DNA from: [Actinomadura] parvosata subsp. kistnae
Lineage (GTDB): Bacteria > Actinomycetota > Actinomycetes > Streptosporangiales > Streptosporangiaceae
Length of the DNA: 64,000 nucleotides
Reading direction: 5' to 3'
NCBI RefSeq assembly: GCF_900323885.1
Contig: NZ_OOHJ01000006.1
Location: 434,001 to 498,000 of the forward strand
The translations under genes were made by a program, and so were the position numbers. This document shows, one piece after another, positions 49,072-57,181 of the stretch; the first letter of the stretch is position 1; each line of letters begins with the position of its first letter. The notes under the pieces are model-generated. The model was not told the DNA's origin. It saw only the letters and a list, made by a program, of their open reading frames with translations, and searched no databases.

Positions 49072-51957
49072 GGTGACGATCTGCCATTCCTGGTTGGTGC
49101 CGTTGTTGCCGGGCCATTGGATGATGCGGGCGCCGTCGGCTGTGGAGCCCCCTTCGACGTCCGCGCACAGTCCGTTGCCGAGGTTGACGAGCCGGTAGTA
49201 GCCGCTTGTGGCGGCGGGAAGGAGTTTCCACTGCTGGTTGGCGCCGTTGTTGTCGGTCGTCTGGACGAGGGCGGCGCCCTGGCCGGCGTTCGGGCTGCTG
49301 AGGACCTTGCCGCTGCCGACACCGGACAGCCGTAAGGAGCCGTCGGAGTTCTGCGACATCCGCCACTGCTGGTTGGGCCCGCCGTTCCAGCGCCATTGGA
49401 CGATGGCGGCGCCGTCGGCGGTGGAGGCGCCCGAGACGTCGAGCACCTTGCCGCTGTTGCGGTTGACCAGGCGGACGACGCCGCCGGACGGGCCGCCCGC
49501 GCCCCACTCGACGGTGATCCGGGTGGTCGTGCCCGCGGTGAGTGACACCTGCCTGGCGTGGCTGCCCAGCGGCGAGGCGGCGACGCTCGCACCGGTGGAG
49601 ACGGAGGCGATGCCGCGCCGGCAGATGAGCGTCACGGTCTGGGCGAGGTCGGAGACGACGGTGGCGGTGACGGTCCGGGCGCCGAGGTCCCAGGTGAGGG
49701 ACTCGATCCGGATGCGGTTGCGGCCGCGCACGCCGGTGATCGTGCCCTTGGCGAGCTGGTCGGGCAGGGCGGGCAGCAACTCCAGGATGCCGGGCCTGGT
49801 GTAGATCAATGCCTCGGCGAGAATCGCGGGCAGCGCATGGGCGGCATCGGCGTTGTAGATCGCCAGGTTCGGGTTGTGCGAGGTCATCAACGACCGGAAG
49901 ACCATGTTGTTGCCCAGGATCTTCCGCACGTTGGCGTACACGCCGGCGCCGTCCTTGAGCCGGGCTCGGGCGAGGCCGCGGTGGATGGCGCCGTGAGCCT
50001 CCCCTGCCTCGTCGCCTCGCAGGTCCAGGGCGCGGCTCGCGGAGCGGATCAGGTCGGGTTCGTCCTCGGGGGTGATCTCGTGCAGCGGCCAGAGCGGGTA
50101 CATGTGCTGGACGTGACGGTGGTTGTAGCGGTCGCTCAGGCTGGGCCAGGACCATTCCGCGAGCGCCCCGTCGCCGTTGATCCGGTAGTCGGGCAGCTTG
50201 GCCAGCAAGGCGGTCCAGCGTTGCACGCCCTGTCCTGGGCCCTGCTCGACGCCGAGGAAGTCGGCAGCCTCGATGGCGGCCCGCAGCGCGTGCCTGCCCG
50301 CGGCGATCTCCCCGGTCGCGTTGATCGACAACTGCCTGCCCGTGTTGCCGGGGCTGTTCTCCATGGAGAAGCACGGCACGAAGATGACCTTGCCGTTGGC
50401 GTCGGTGCGGGTGAGGAAATCCTCATAGAACGAGGCGAGCTCGATCAGGACCGGAGCGAGCCTGGTGCGATAGAAGGTGGCGTCACCGGTGACCTGGTAG
50501 TACTCCAGCAGCGGATAGAGCAGCCAGTCGGCGCCGCCGATCCAGGTGTGCCCGGGGAATCCGCCGTCGAAGTGCAGCATCGTGCCGTACTCGCCGTCGG
50601 TCCGGGAGGGAGCGAGCAGGCCGCGGGCGCCGTAGAGGTTTCTGGCGTTGGTGCGCCAGTCGTTGAGCTGGCCGAGGATCAGGTTGAAGTAGCCGTCCAT
50701 GGCCTCGGTGAGGGACAGGATGTTGCCGCCGGCGACCTGGACGTTGAGGTTGGCGTCGGTGGTGAAGTCGCCGGCCCACGCCGCGTCCCAGGCGCCCGTC
50801 CACAGGCCGGTCAGCCGCGGCGGCAGGATGCCGCTGGAGGACAGGAACAGGTAACGGCCGGAGTCGTACATCCGCTCCAGCAACGCCAGGTCGATGACAT
50901 TGCGGTGGGCATTCTGCCGCGCGATCAACTCGCCGGTCGGCACTTGCCGATCGGCGGCGCTGACGTTCAGGTCAAGGCGTGAACGGTCGTACAGCGCGGT
51001 GTGCAGGGCGGTATGCCGCGTGAGCAAGCTCGTGTAGTCGGCGCTCAGCGCGGCCAGCGCCGCGTGCAGCGGTCTGGCGTCCCACGCGGTGGACGACTCG
51101 TAGCGGTCGAGTTGGGTCAGCAGCACGAGTTTGGTCGCCGCGGCCACCACGATGGCCGACCCGCTCACCCGTACCGAACCGCCGGTCGCGATCACCCGGG
51201 TGACGCCCTCATAGCCGAACGCCCCCTGCCCGGCGGGGTATCTGCCCCGCAGGTTCAGGTAGCCGTCACCGCCGGCGATCGTGGCCAGGGTGGTGAAGCC
51301 GACCGACCCCGGCACGCCGCTCAGGCCCGTGTTGACGCCGAGCGTGGTGTCGATCGTCCGGCCCGGCGCGGGAGTGAGCTCGTGGACGATGACCCTGTCG
51401 GCCCGGGAAGCGAAAGCCCGGCGGCTCCACGTACCGAAACCGTCGGTCCACGTCGAGGTGACCTCACCGGTCCTGAAATCGGTGACCCGGGCGTAGTCGT
51501 TGACCGTCGTCATTCCCGGGGTGCTGATCTGCAGCTCATAGCCCGGGTGGAAGGTCTGGGTCCAGCGCAGCGCCCAGCCGGAGGTGAAGTCACTGGTGGC
51601 ACCGTTGAAGTCGCCGGCCAGCGCCTTGTCCCTGACCCCCGCCAACCGGCCCGACAACACCGGCGGAGTCACGTTACGGGTGCCGTTGGGCAGCACGAAC
51701 CGATGATGGGTGAAGATCACCTTTTCCAGGCTGGGCGCACCGTAGAGCATGGCCCCGTACTCGCCGTTGCCGGTCAGGAAGGCATCGGTCCACCCTGACG
51801 CGGCGGCCGTGTCGTAGATGCCGCGCTGCGGCAGGGTCACCTGCGGCGGCACGGCAGCAGCCGCTCGGCCACTGAAGATCGCCGGAGACAGCCCGGCGGC
51901 GCCGGCGGTGGCCACAGTGGCGGCGATGAAGTGTCGACGGTTCATCGGCGTGCTCAT
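49066..51957 (-). CDS. Secreted GH95 alpha-L-fucosidase-like enzyme with ricin-type lectin domain
   Basis: A 963-residue protein. A Tat signal (MNRRHFIAATVATAGAAG) directs export; the ATG at 51957 has AGGAG 6 bases upstream, and the longer frame is non-coding. Residues about 40-780 follow GH95 architecture: an N-terminal beta domain (GNGEYGAMLYG, RVTDFRTGEV), then an (alpha/alpha)6 barrel with SSSGILPPRLTGLWTG, DANLNVQVAGGNILSLTEAMDGYF and FSMENSPGN carrying a candidate acid Glu. Residues about 830-963 are a ricin B-type trefoil with QWRWNGGPNQQW and QWPGNNGTNQEW repeats that bind sugars. It removes L-fucose or L-galactose from plant or host glycans; the barrel is divergent, so specificity is uncertain. 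Confidence 0.85.
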   Translation of the reverse strand: MSTPMNRRHFIAATVATAGAAGLSPAIFSGRAAAAVPPQVTLPQRGIYDTAAASGWTDAFLTGNGEYGAMLYGAPSLEKVIFTHHRFVLPNGTRNVTPPVLSGRLAGVRDKALAGDFNGATSDFTSGWALRWTQTFHPGYELQISTPGMTTVNDYARVTDFRTGEVTSTWTDGFGTWSRRAFASRADRVIVHELTPAPGRTIDTTLGVNTGLSGVPGSVGFTTLATIAGGDGYLNLRGRYPAGQGAFGYEGVTRVIATGGSVRVSGSAIVVAAATKLVLLTQLDRYESSTAWDARPLHAALAALSADYTSLLTRHTALHTALYDRSRLDLNVSAADRQVPTGELIARQNAHRNVIDLALLERMYDSGRYLFLSSSGILPPRLTGLWTGAWDAAWAGDFTTDANLNVQVAGGNILSLTEAMDGYFNLILGQLNDWRTNARNLYGARGLLAPSRTDGEYGTMLHFDGGFPGHTWIGGADWLLYPLLEYYQVTGDATFYRTRLAPVLIELASFYEDFLTRTDANGKVIFVPCFSMENSPGNTGRQLSINATGEIAAGRHALRAAIEAADFLGVEQGPGQGVQRWTALLAKLPDYRINGDGALAEWSWPSLSDRYNHRHVQHMYPLWPLHEITPEDEPDLIRSASRALDLRGDEAGEAHGAIHRGLARARLKDGAGVYANVRKILGNNMVFRSLMTSHNPNLAIYNADAAHALPAILAEALIYTRPGILELLPALPDQLAKGTITGVRGRNRIRIESLTWDLGARTVTATVVSDLAQTVTLICRRGIASVSTGASVAASPLGSHARQVSLTAGTTTRITVEWGAGGPSGGVVRLVNRNSGKVLDVSGASTADGAAIVQWRWNGGPNQQWRMSQNSDGSLRLSGVGSGKVLSSPNAGQGAALVQTTDNNGANQQWKLLPAATSGYYRLVNLGNGLCADVEGGSTADGARIIQWPGNNGTNQEWQIVTL

Positions 51958-52323
51958 CGAAACTCCTGATGGCGAGGTAGGTGATGGGTTGTGCCTAATG
52001 CCGCCCGTGCGCCGCGGCTGAGCTCGCCGAAACGTATGACGTCCAATGTTTGGCGTCAATGGGGACTCGAGATGCCCCGCAACCCCGCCGCCGGATTCTG
52101 GGATGATCGGCGGTTTCCCTGGACCATTCGTGAAATTTTCATCGACAGAAGACCAGGTGTCGGGACGGTTGCGGCAAGTTCGGCTTCCCCAGTCCGTGCT
52201 TGATGGTCGTCGTCGACGTCTACACGACGCAGATCTCCATGCCGCGAGGCTAGAGATGATCGCGGCCAGTTTCCTGCCGCAATCGCGGCCCATGGGACGC
52301 CCCTGCCGGTCAAGCTCGTTGGG
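51958..52323. other. 366-bp upstream region of GH95 gene
   Basis: Contains the promoter of the GH95 gene and an imperfect palindrome at 52037-52058. The part at 52100-52320 has no supported gene; open frames there lack ribosome sites. Confidence 0.5.
52037..52058. promoter_or_regulatory. 22-bp imperfect palindrome, candidate operator of GH95 gene
   Basis: TGACGTCCAATGTTTGGCGTCA matches its reverse complement at 9 of 11 pairs (core TCCAA/TTGG, outer TGACG/CGTCA). It sits 80 bp upstream of the start, in AT-richer DNA. The form is like LacI-type sugar repressor sites; no regulator gene is adjacent. Confidence 0.5.
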
Positions 52324-52668
52324 CTAGGACGTCCAGGCGATCAACCGCAGTGTCCCGCCTGCTCCGGTCAGGGCGCCTGCGCTGGCGAGCGCGAGCAGGG
52401 GAGCGCCGGTGGCCATGTCGATCAGGAGCAGCGCCACGGGGATCGGGGTGAGGCGCATCAGCCGGCCGACGCGGGTGGGCGGGGAGAGGAGCGAGGTGAT
52501 CGAGCCGCACGCCAGGCCGATTCCGATCGCGGAGGTGACCAGGCCCCAGCTCATCGCGCCGTCGAGGTAGCGGGTGGCGTAGATGGGGCCGAGCACGCTC
52601 ACGCCGGCCGCCCAGCACGCCGACATCAACGCGTTCACCACTGACGATCCAGCAGGTGGCCAGGTCAA
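52324..52668 (-). pseudogene. MFS transporter fragment
   Basis: About 114 codons with MFS-like helices (VLGPIYATRYLDGAMSWGLVTSAIGIGLACGSI, RLTPIPVALLLIDMATGAPLLALA) but neither the first half nor a normal end. It resembles the C-terminal half of DHA1-type carriers. Both flanks are non-coding, so it is a relic. The original substrate is unknown. Confidence 0.55.
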
Positions 52669-53113
52669 CGCCCTGGGCCCGCCACCGATCCACCGGAGCG
52701 ACGGAGCCGATCGGCCGGCGCGCCCGCGCTGCGGTACGGCATCATCAGCGCGCCGACGCTACGTGCGGTGGCGGCCCAGCGCAATATCACTATCTGTGAT
52801 TGGACAACTACGTTGAGGGTATGAGGGGGATAGTCCCTCGCCCCTCATGCCGACGCGAAGTGAGACCCCCATGCGAGCACTTGCCCCCTGCCAGTCTGCG
52901 ATCCCTCTTCGCGAGGCGGCCAGCGTCCTCCTGGATGCTCGGCATCGTCATCGTTGACAGGAGGGCCTGGTGAATCTTCCTGCCGGCCATGCGGACCCCA
53001 CCGCAACGCGTTCATCACCGATATGGCCGTGGCCATCGCGATGGCCGGTGTGCGGGCTGCCACGCCGTCGCCGGCCATCGGCACGACCGCGGACCTCTGA
53101 AGGGAAGGTGTGC
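52669..53113. other. 445-bp stretch before the folE-like gene
   Basis: No gene is supported. A plus-strand frame ends HRNAFITDMAVAIAMAGV and stops at 53100 without a start, possibly a relic. ATCAC-TATCT-GTGAT (52786-52800) is a perfect short inverted repeat. The folE-like gene has a good AGGGAAGG ribosome site, so its promoter must lie here. Confidence 0.45.
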
Positions 53114-53653
53114 ATGACGCTCGAAGACGCAGCCGCCATGGCCGTCGCCGTCCCGGAGGAGGCCGGTGCGGCGGACGAGTATGAGGCGTGCGAGCACGCC
53201 CGGCGGATGATGGCCGCACTGGGATTCCCGTTGCACGAGCCGGGAATGGTGGGCACGCCGGCGCGCCTGGTGAACGCGCTGCGGGAGCTCACCGGCGGCC
53301 TGCGCGAGGACCCGGGCAGGCACCTGGAGGTCACCTTCCCGCCGGAGTCGAACGACCCCGGTCTCATCGCGGTGACGAACGTGCCGTTCATCTCGCTGTG
53401 CGAGCACCACCTGCTGCCGTTCACCGGCGCCATGACCGTCGCATACGTTCCCGCACCGGGCGCCCCCATCGTCGGCCTGTCCAAGCTCGCCCGCATGGCT
53501 CAGGGCTTCGCGGCCATGCCCCAGGTCCAGGAGCACCTGGGGGAGCAGATCGCGGAGACCCTGCACACCAAGCTGGAGAGCCTGAAGGGGGTCTTCCGCA
53601 CCGAGCCCGCCATGCGGGAGAACTTCTTCCGCCTGCACAGCAGCGGCGTGTGA
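53114..53653 (+). CDS. GTP cyclohydrolase I-like protein with internal deletion
   Basis: A 179-residue homologue of FolE, which converts GTP to dihydroneopterin triphosphate. It has the first zinc motif SLCEHHLLPFTG near residue 97, VGLSKLARMAQGFA and MPQVQEHLGEQI. The segment that normally follows, about 30 residues with the second zinc Cys, a catalytic His and the RG(V/I)R loop, is missing without any frame change: LHTKLES runs straight into LKGVFRTEPAMRENF, the usual C-terminal helix. So zinc binding and ring opening may be impaired or altered. It overlaps the flavin oxidase start (GTGA), tying it to the 53-58 kb cassette. No folP, folB or folK homologue is near. Confidence 0.8.
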   Translation: MTLEDAAAMAVAVPEEAGAADEYEACEHARRMMAALGFPLHEPGMVGTPARLVNALRELTGGLREDPGRHLEVTFPPESNDPGLIAVTNVPFISLCEHHLLPFTGAMTVAYVPAPGAPIVGLSKLARMAQGFAAMPQVQEHLGEQIAETLHTKLESLKGVFRTEPAMRENFFRLHSSGV

Positions 53654-55077
53654 GCGGCGGGCCCACCGCCGCGGACTGGGCGGCGCTGCGCCGGCGGGCC
53701 CGAGGCGAGGTCATCCTGCCGGGCGACGCCGGATACGCCGCTGCCCGCGGTGTCGCCGATCCCCGCTTCGGCCAGGTCCGTCCCCGGGCGGTGGTGCGCT
53801 GCGCCGGCGAGGAGGACGTGCGTGCCGCGGTCGAGTTCGCCCGCCGGCATCGCCTCACCCCGCACCCCCGCTCCGGCGGGCACAGCTTCGCCGGTTACTC
53901 CACCGGCCCCGGTCTGGTCGTCGACGTCTCCTCGATGAACGCGGTGACCGTGAACGGCGCGGTGGTCCGGGCCGGCGCCGGCGCCAGGAGCGGTGCGCTG
54001 GCCCGCGTCGTCGACGAGCACGCGAGGATCCTGCCGATCGGGACCTGCCCGGAGGTCGGCATCGCGGGCCTGACCCTGGGCGGCGGCATCGGCACGGTGG
54101 GCCGGGCGTACGGGCTCACCGCCGACAACCTGCGCGCGGCCGACGTCGTCCTGGCCGACGGCCGCATCGTGACCTGCAGCCCGTCTTGCCACCCGGACCT
54201 GTTCTTCGCGCTGCGCGGGGCGGGTGCCGGCAACTTCGGGGTCGTCACGTCCCTGACGTTCGGCACCCACCCGGCGCCCGACGTGAGCTCGTGTTTCCTG
54301 CGCTGGCCCCGGCACCGCGCCGTCGGGACCATCCTCGGCTGGCAGCGCTGGGCCCTGGCGCTGCCCGATCAGATGTGGACCCAGGTCGTCCTGAGAGGTG
54401 GCGCGGCTCATACGTTGGTGATCACCTGCTGGTGCGGCCCGCCCGGCGGCGACACCTCGTTGATCGACCGTCTCGTCGCGGCGCTCGGCGAGCCGGTCTC
54501 CGCGGATTCCCACACCGCCCGCTATCCCCGTTCCCTCGAACGGCTGTGGGCGGAGCACACCCTCGACGACGAGGCCACGCGGCCCCGTTACCCGTTCCAG
54601 GAGGACCACCAGCTCTCCGCGCCGCTGCCCCCGGACGCCGCCGCGCTGCTGGCCGGACGGATCGCCGCCAGGACGGACGTGCTCTGCTTCCTGGAGCGGC
54701 AGGGCGGCGCCCTTGGCGCGGACCCCGCGACGGCCTGGGCGCACCGCGACTGTCCCTTCGGCCTGTTCTTCTGGAGCGAGGCGTCGCCGGCGGCAGGGCT
54801 CGGCCCGGTGCTCGAGGCCAGGAACTGGGCGGTGTCGCTCTGGCAGGATCTGCTGCCCTGGGCGTCCGGCCAGTCGTACCAGAACAACATCTCCCCGCGC
54901 CGTCCCGGCTGGGCGCGCGCCTACTACGGCCACCACCTCGAGCGTCTGTACGCGATCAAGGCGGCCTACGATCCGGGCGATCTGTTCCACCACCCGCAGG
55001 GCCTGCACCCTCCACGGGCCAGGTGCCCGGGCACCGGAGGAACGCCGCCGGCAGCGCCGGGCCCCCTTCGCCCTTGA
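53650..55077 (+). CDS. BBE-like FAD-linked oxidase (bicovalent flavin)
   Basis: A 475-residue oxidase of the berberine-bridge/VAO group. PHPRSGGHSFAGYSTG near residue 75 supplies the His that carries FAD at C8a, and GTCPEVGIAGLTLGGGIG near 135 supplies the Cys for the second bond at C6. The C-terminal BBE segment reads YQNNISPRRPGWARAYYG and AIKAAYDPGDLFHHPQ. Such enzymes oxidise alcohols, sugars or C-H bonds in natural-product pathways using O2. No signal peptide. The GTG start at 53650 overlaps the folE-like stop. Confidence 0.88.
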   Translation: MSGGPTAADWAALRRRARGEVILPGDAGYAAARGVADPRFGQVRPRAVVRCAGEEDVRAAVEFARRHRLTPHPRSGGHSFAGYSTGPGLVVDVSSMNAVTVNGAVVRAGAGARSGALARVVDEHARILPIGTCPEVGIAGLTLGGGIGTVGRAYGLTADNLRAADVVLADGRIVTCSPSCHPDLFFALRGAGAGNFGVVTSLTFGTHPAPDVSSCFLRWPRHRAVGTILGWQRWALALPDQMWTQVVLRGGAAHTLVITCWCGPPGGDTSLIDRLVAALGEPVSADSHTARYPRSLERLWAEHTLDDEATRPRYPFQEDHQLSAPLPPDAAALLAGRIAARTDVLCFLERQGGALGADPATAWAHRDCPFGLFFWSEASPAAGLGPVLEARNWAVSLWQDLLPWASGQSYQNNISPRRPGWARAYYGHHLERLYAIKAAYDPGDLFHHPQGLHPPRARCPGTGGTPPAAPGPLRP

Positions 55078-55340
55078 GCGCCCGCTCTCCAGTCTGAGCC
55101 GCGAGGGGAGGAGGCGGTGACGGGCGTGGCGGTGAGGCTTTCCGCCGGCGTGCCCTGGGTGGTGACGCCGGGCTCGACCACCGCAGCCGCAGTGGTCAGG
55201 TCCGGCAGGCGGATCCGGTCCGGCCGGCGCAGGCCGAGCACCACGGCCGTCACACACCGGCTCGCGCGAGCCCAGCCCCGGGACAGGGTGGTCACCCCAA
55301 GTCTTCCCTAACAGAAAGTAGTCAAAAGGTTGCACAGAGA

Positions 55341-55352
55341 TATTATCGTGGT
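55341..55352 (+). promoter_or_regulatory. -10 box before leaderless methyltransferase gene
   Basis: TATTAT (55341-55346) lies six bases before the ATG at 55353, with no ribosome-binding site between. The AT-rich run 55300-55350 contrasts with its surroundings and marks a promoter inside the cassette. A -35 box is not clear. Confidence 0.5.
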
Positions 55353-56363
55353 ATGTTTCCCGAACCCGGGGCTCCGCTGATGATGCCGTGGGCCCTGCGC
55401 GTTGCCGGCACGCTGTGCCTGGCCGACCTCATGGCCGACGGGCTGTCCCGTCCTGAGGAGCTGGCCGCGTGCAGCGGAGCGCATCCCGGGAGCCTGGAGC
55501 GGCTGCTGCGCTACCTGGTCTGCCGGGGCTACTTCGCCGAGCCCGAGCCGGGCCGCTTCACACTCAACGACCGGGCCGAGACGCTGCTGAGCGCGCATCC
55601 GTCAGGATTGCGCGCCCGCATGGACGCCGACGGCGCGTTCGGCCGTACCGATCAGGTCATCTCCCACCTGCTGACCACCATCCGCACCGGCCGCCCCGCC
55701 TACGCCCAGGTCCATGGCAGGCCCTTCTTCGACGACCTGGCCGTCAGCGCCGGACGCTCCGCCCCCTTCGACGCCGTCATGCGCGACCGCCTGGGCGTGG
55801 ACCTGCCCCACCTGCTCGACGCCTATGACTGGGCGGCCGCGGGCAGCGTGGCCGACGTCGGCGGCGGCACCGGCGGGCTGCTGGCCGCGCTCCTCACCGC
55901 CCATCCCGGCCTGCACGGCACCCTCGTGGACCTACCGGTGACGGCCGAGCGCGCGGCACAGTCGCTGCGGTCGGCCGGACTGGCCGATCGTTGCCAGATC
56001 GTCGCGGGGAACTTCTTCGAACCGCTCCCGGGCGGCCGGCACGTGTACGTGCTGCGCAACATCCTGCACGACTGGGACGACGAACGTGCCACGGCCATCC
56101 TGCGCAACTGCCGGCAGGCCGCCGGCCCCGACGGCCGCATCCTGGTCATCGAGCTGGTCATGGGCGACGCCGACACACTGACCATGACCACCGCGCACGA
56201 TCTGTTCATGCTGCTGATCTGCGGCGGCAAGGAGCGCGACCTGGCCCAGTTCGGCCGGCTCGCCGCCGACGCGGAGCTGCACCTGTCCGCCGCCCGCGCC
56301 CTGCCCTCGGGGTCCTGGCTGCTGGAGCTGCGTACGCCGGCCGAAACGGAGGAGACCGGGTGA
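55353..56363 (+). CDS. SAM-dependent O-methyltransferase (Methyltransf_2 type)
   Basis: A 336-residue methyltransferase. The N-terminal dimerisation/winged-helix part (LMMPWALRVAGTLCLADLMADG, LERLLRYLVCRGYF) is followed by a Rossmann SAM site VADVGGGTGGLLAALLTAHPGLHGTLVDLP and the catalytic His in NILHDWDDERATAILRNC. This is the pattern of DnrK/TcmO-like small-molecule O-methyltransferases that act on phenols. It starts from a leaderless ATG and ends overlapping the next gene (GTGA). Confidence 0.88.
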   Translation: MFPEPGAPLMMPWALRVAGTLCLADLMADGLSRPEELAACSGAHPGSLERLLRYLVCRGYFAEPEPGRFTLNDRAETLLSAHPSGLRARMDADGAFGRTDQVISHLLTTIRTGRPAYAQVHGRPFFDDLAVSAGRSAPFDAVMRDRLGVDLPHLLDAYDWAAAGSVADVGGGTGGLLAALLTAHPGLHGTLVDLPVTAERAAQSLRSAGLADRCQIVAGNFFEPLPGGRHVYVLRNILHDWDDERATAILRNCRQAAGPDGRILVIELVMGDADTLTMTTAHDLFMLLICGGKERDLAQFGRLAADAELHLSAARALPSGSWLLELRTPAETEETG

Positions 56364-57133
56364 CGACGAGCCCGAAGGACGCCTACTACGACCTCTGCCA
56401 GCGGCTGCTCGGCCCATGGCGCACCACCGAGCTGACGGGCGCCCAGCTCTGCGAGGTCGGCGAGACCATCTACGGCCGCGCCGAGCACTTCTCTCTGTAC
56501 GGTGTCGCCGCCCCCGCCATGGCGGACGCCGGGCTGCGGGTGTTCGGCCGCACGGCCGTCGAGTGCTGCACCGACCTGATGGCCGTGGCCGTCGCGCACG
56601 CGGTCGCCGACCTGCACGCCCCGCCGGACATGGCCGGCGACTCGTTCGTCGCGGAGCTGTTCTGCGGTTCGGGCAACCTGGGCGTGCATCTCGGCTGGAC
56701 GCTCGGTCGGCCGGTGTACGCGGCCGAGCTGGACCCGCTCGTCTACCAGGCCACCCGCCACAACCTCGGCAGCGTGGGAGCTGCGACCCGGCTCCAGCAG
56801 ATCGACTACCGTGAGCTCCTTCCCGGGCTCCCCGCCCGCGGGCCGGGCGACACCTACATCGTCGAACCTCCCTGGGGGTGCGCCATCTCTCCCGCCGGGC
56901 TCGACCTGCTGGGCACCTCACCCCCCGTACCGGAGATCCTGGACGACATCCTGCGAGCGCGCGACGGCCGGTCGTGTCTGGTCGGGATCAAGACCATCGA
57001 CCGCATCCTCCACGACTCCTTGAACGTCGCGTTCGCCGACGCCCGTCACCTGCGCACCATCACGAGCGAGCGGCCGTTCCCCGACGGCTCCAGGATGCAG
57101 TTCCACTTCTACCGCATCGGCTCCGGCACATGA
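56360..57133 (+). CDS. TGS1/RsmD-like methyltransferase (EPPWG motif)
   Basis: A 257-residue class I SAM methyltransferase: AELFCGSGNLGVHLGWTLGRPVYAAELDPLVYQATRHNL (motifs I-II near 100-135) and the catalytic-site motif IVEPPWGCA near 175. An acid-Pro-Pro-Trp-Gly tetrad occurs in N-methyltransferases for bases and in TGS1, which methylates the 2-amino group of guanine. In a cassette with a GTP-cyclohydrolase homologue, N-methylation of a pterin or guanine-derived amine is a reasonable inference only. The GTG at 56360 has GGAGG upstream and overlaps the previous stop. Confidence 0.75.
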   Translation: MTTSPKDAYYDLCQRLLGPWRTTELTGAQLCEVGETIYGRAEHFSLYGVAAPAMADAGLRVFGRTAVECCTDLMAVAVAHAVADLHAPPDMAGDSFVAELFCGSGNLGVHLGWTLGRPVYAAELDPLVYQATRHNLGSVGAATRLQQIDYRELLPGLPARGPGDTYIVEPPWGCAISPAGLDLLGTSPPVPEILDDILRARDGRSCLVGIKTIDRILHDSLNVAFADARHLRTITSERPFPDGSRMQFHFYRIGSGT

Positions 57134-57181
57134 GGCCGGCGCGTTCGCGCCACCCCACGCGCGACCGCCCACGCCGAACCC

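Noticed and set aside
51958..52293. Longer GH95 start at 52293
   Set aside because: The added 112 residues are Arg-rich, cross the operator and would hide the Tat signal; the ATG at 51957 has a proper ribosome site.
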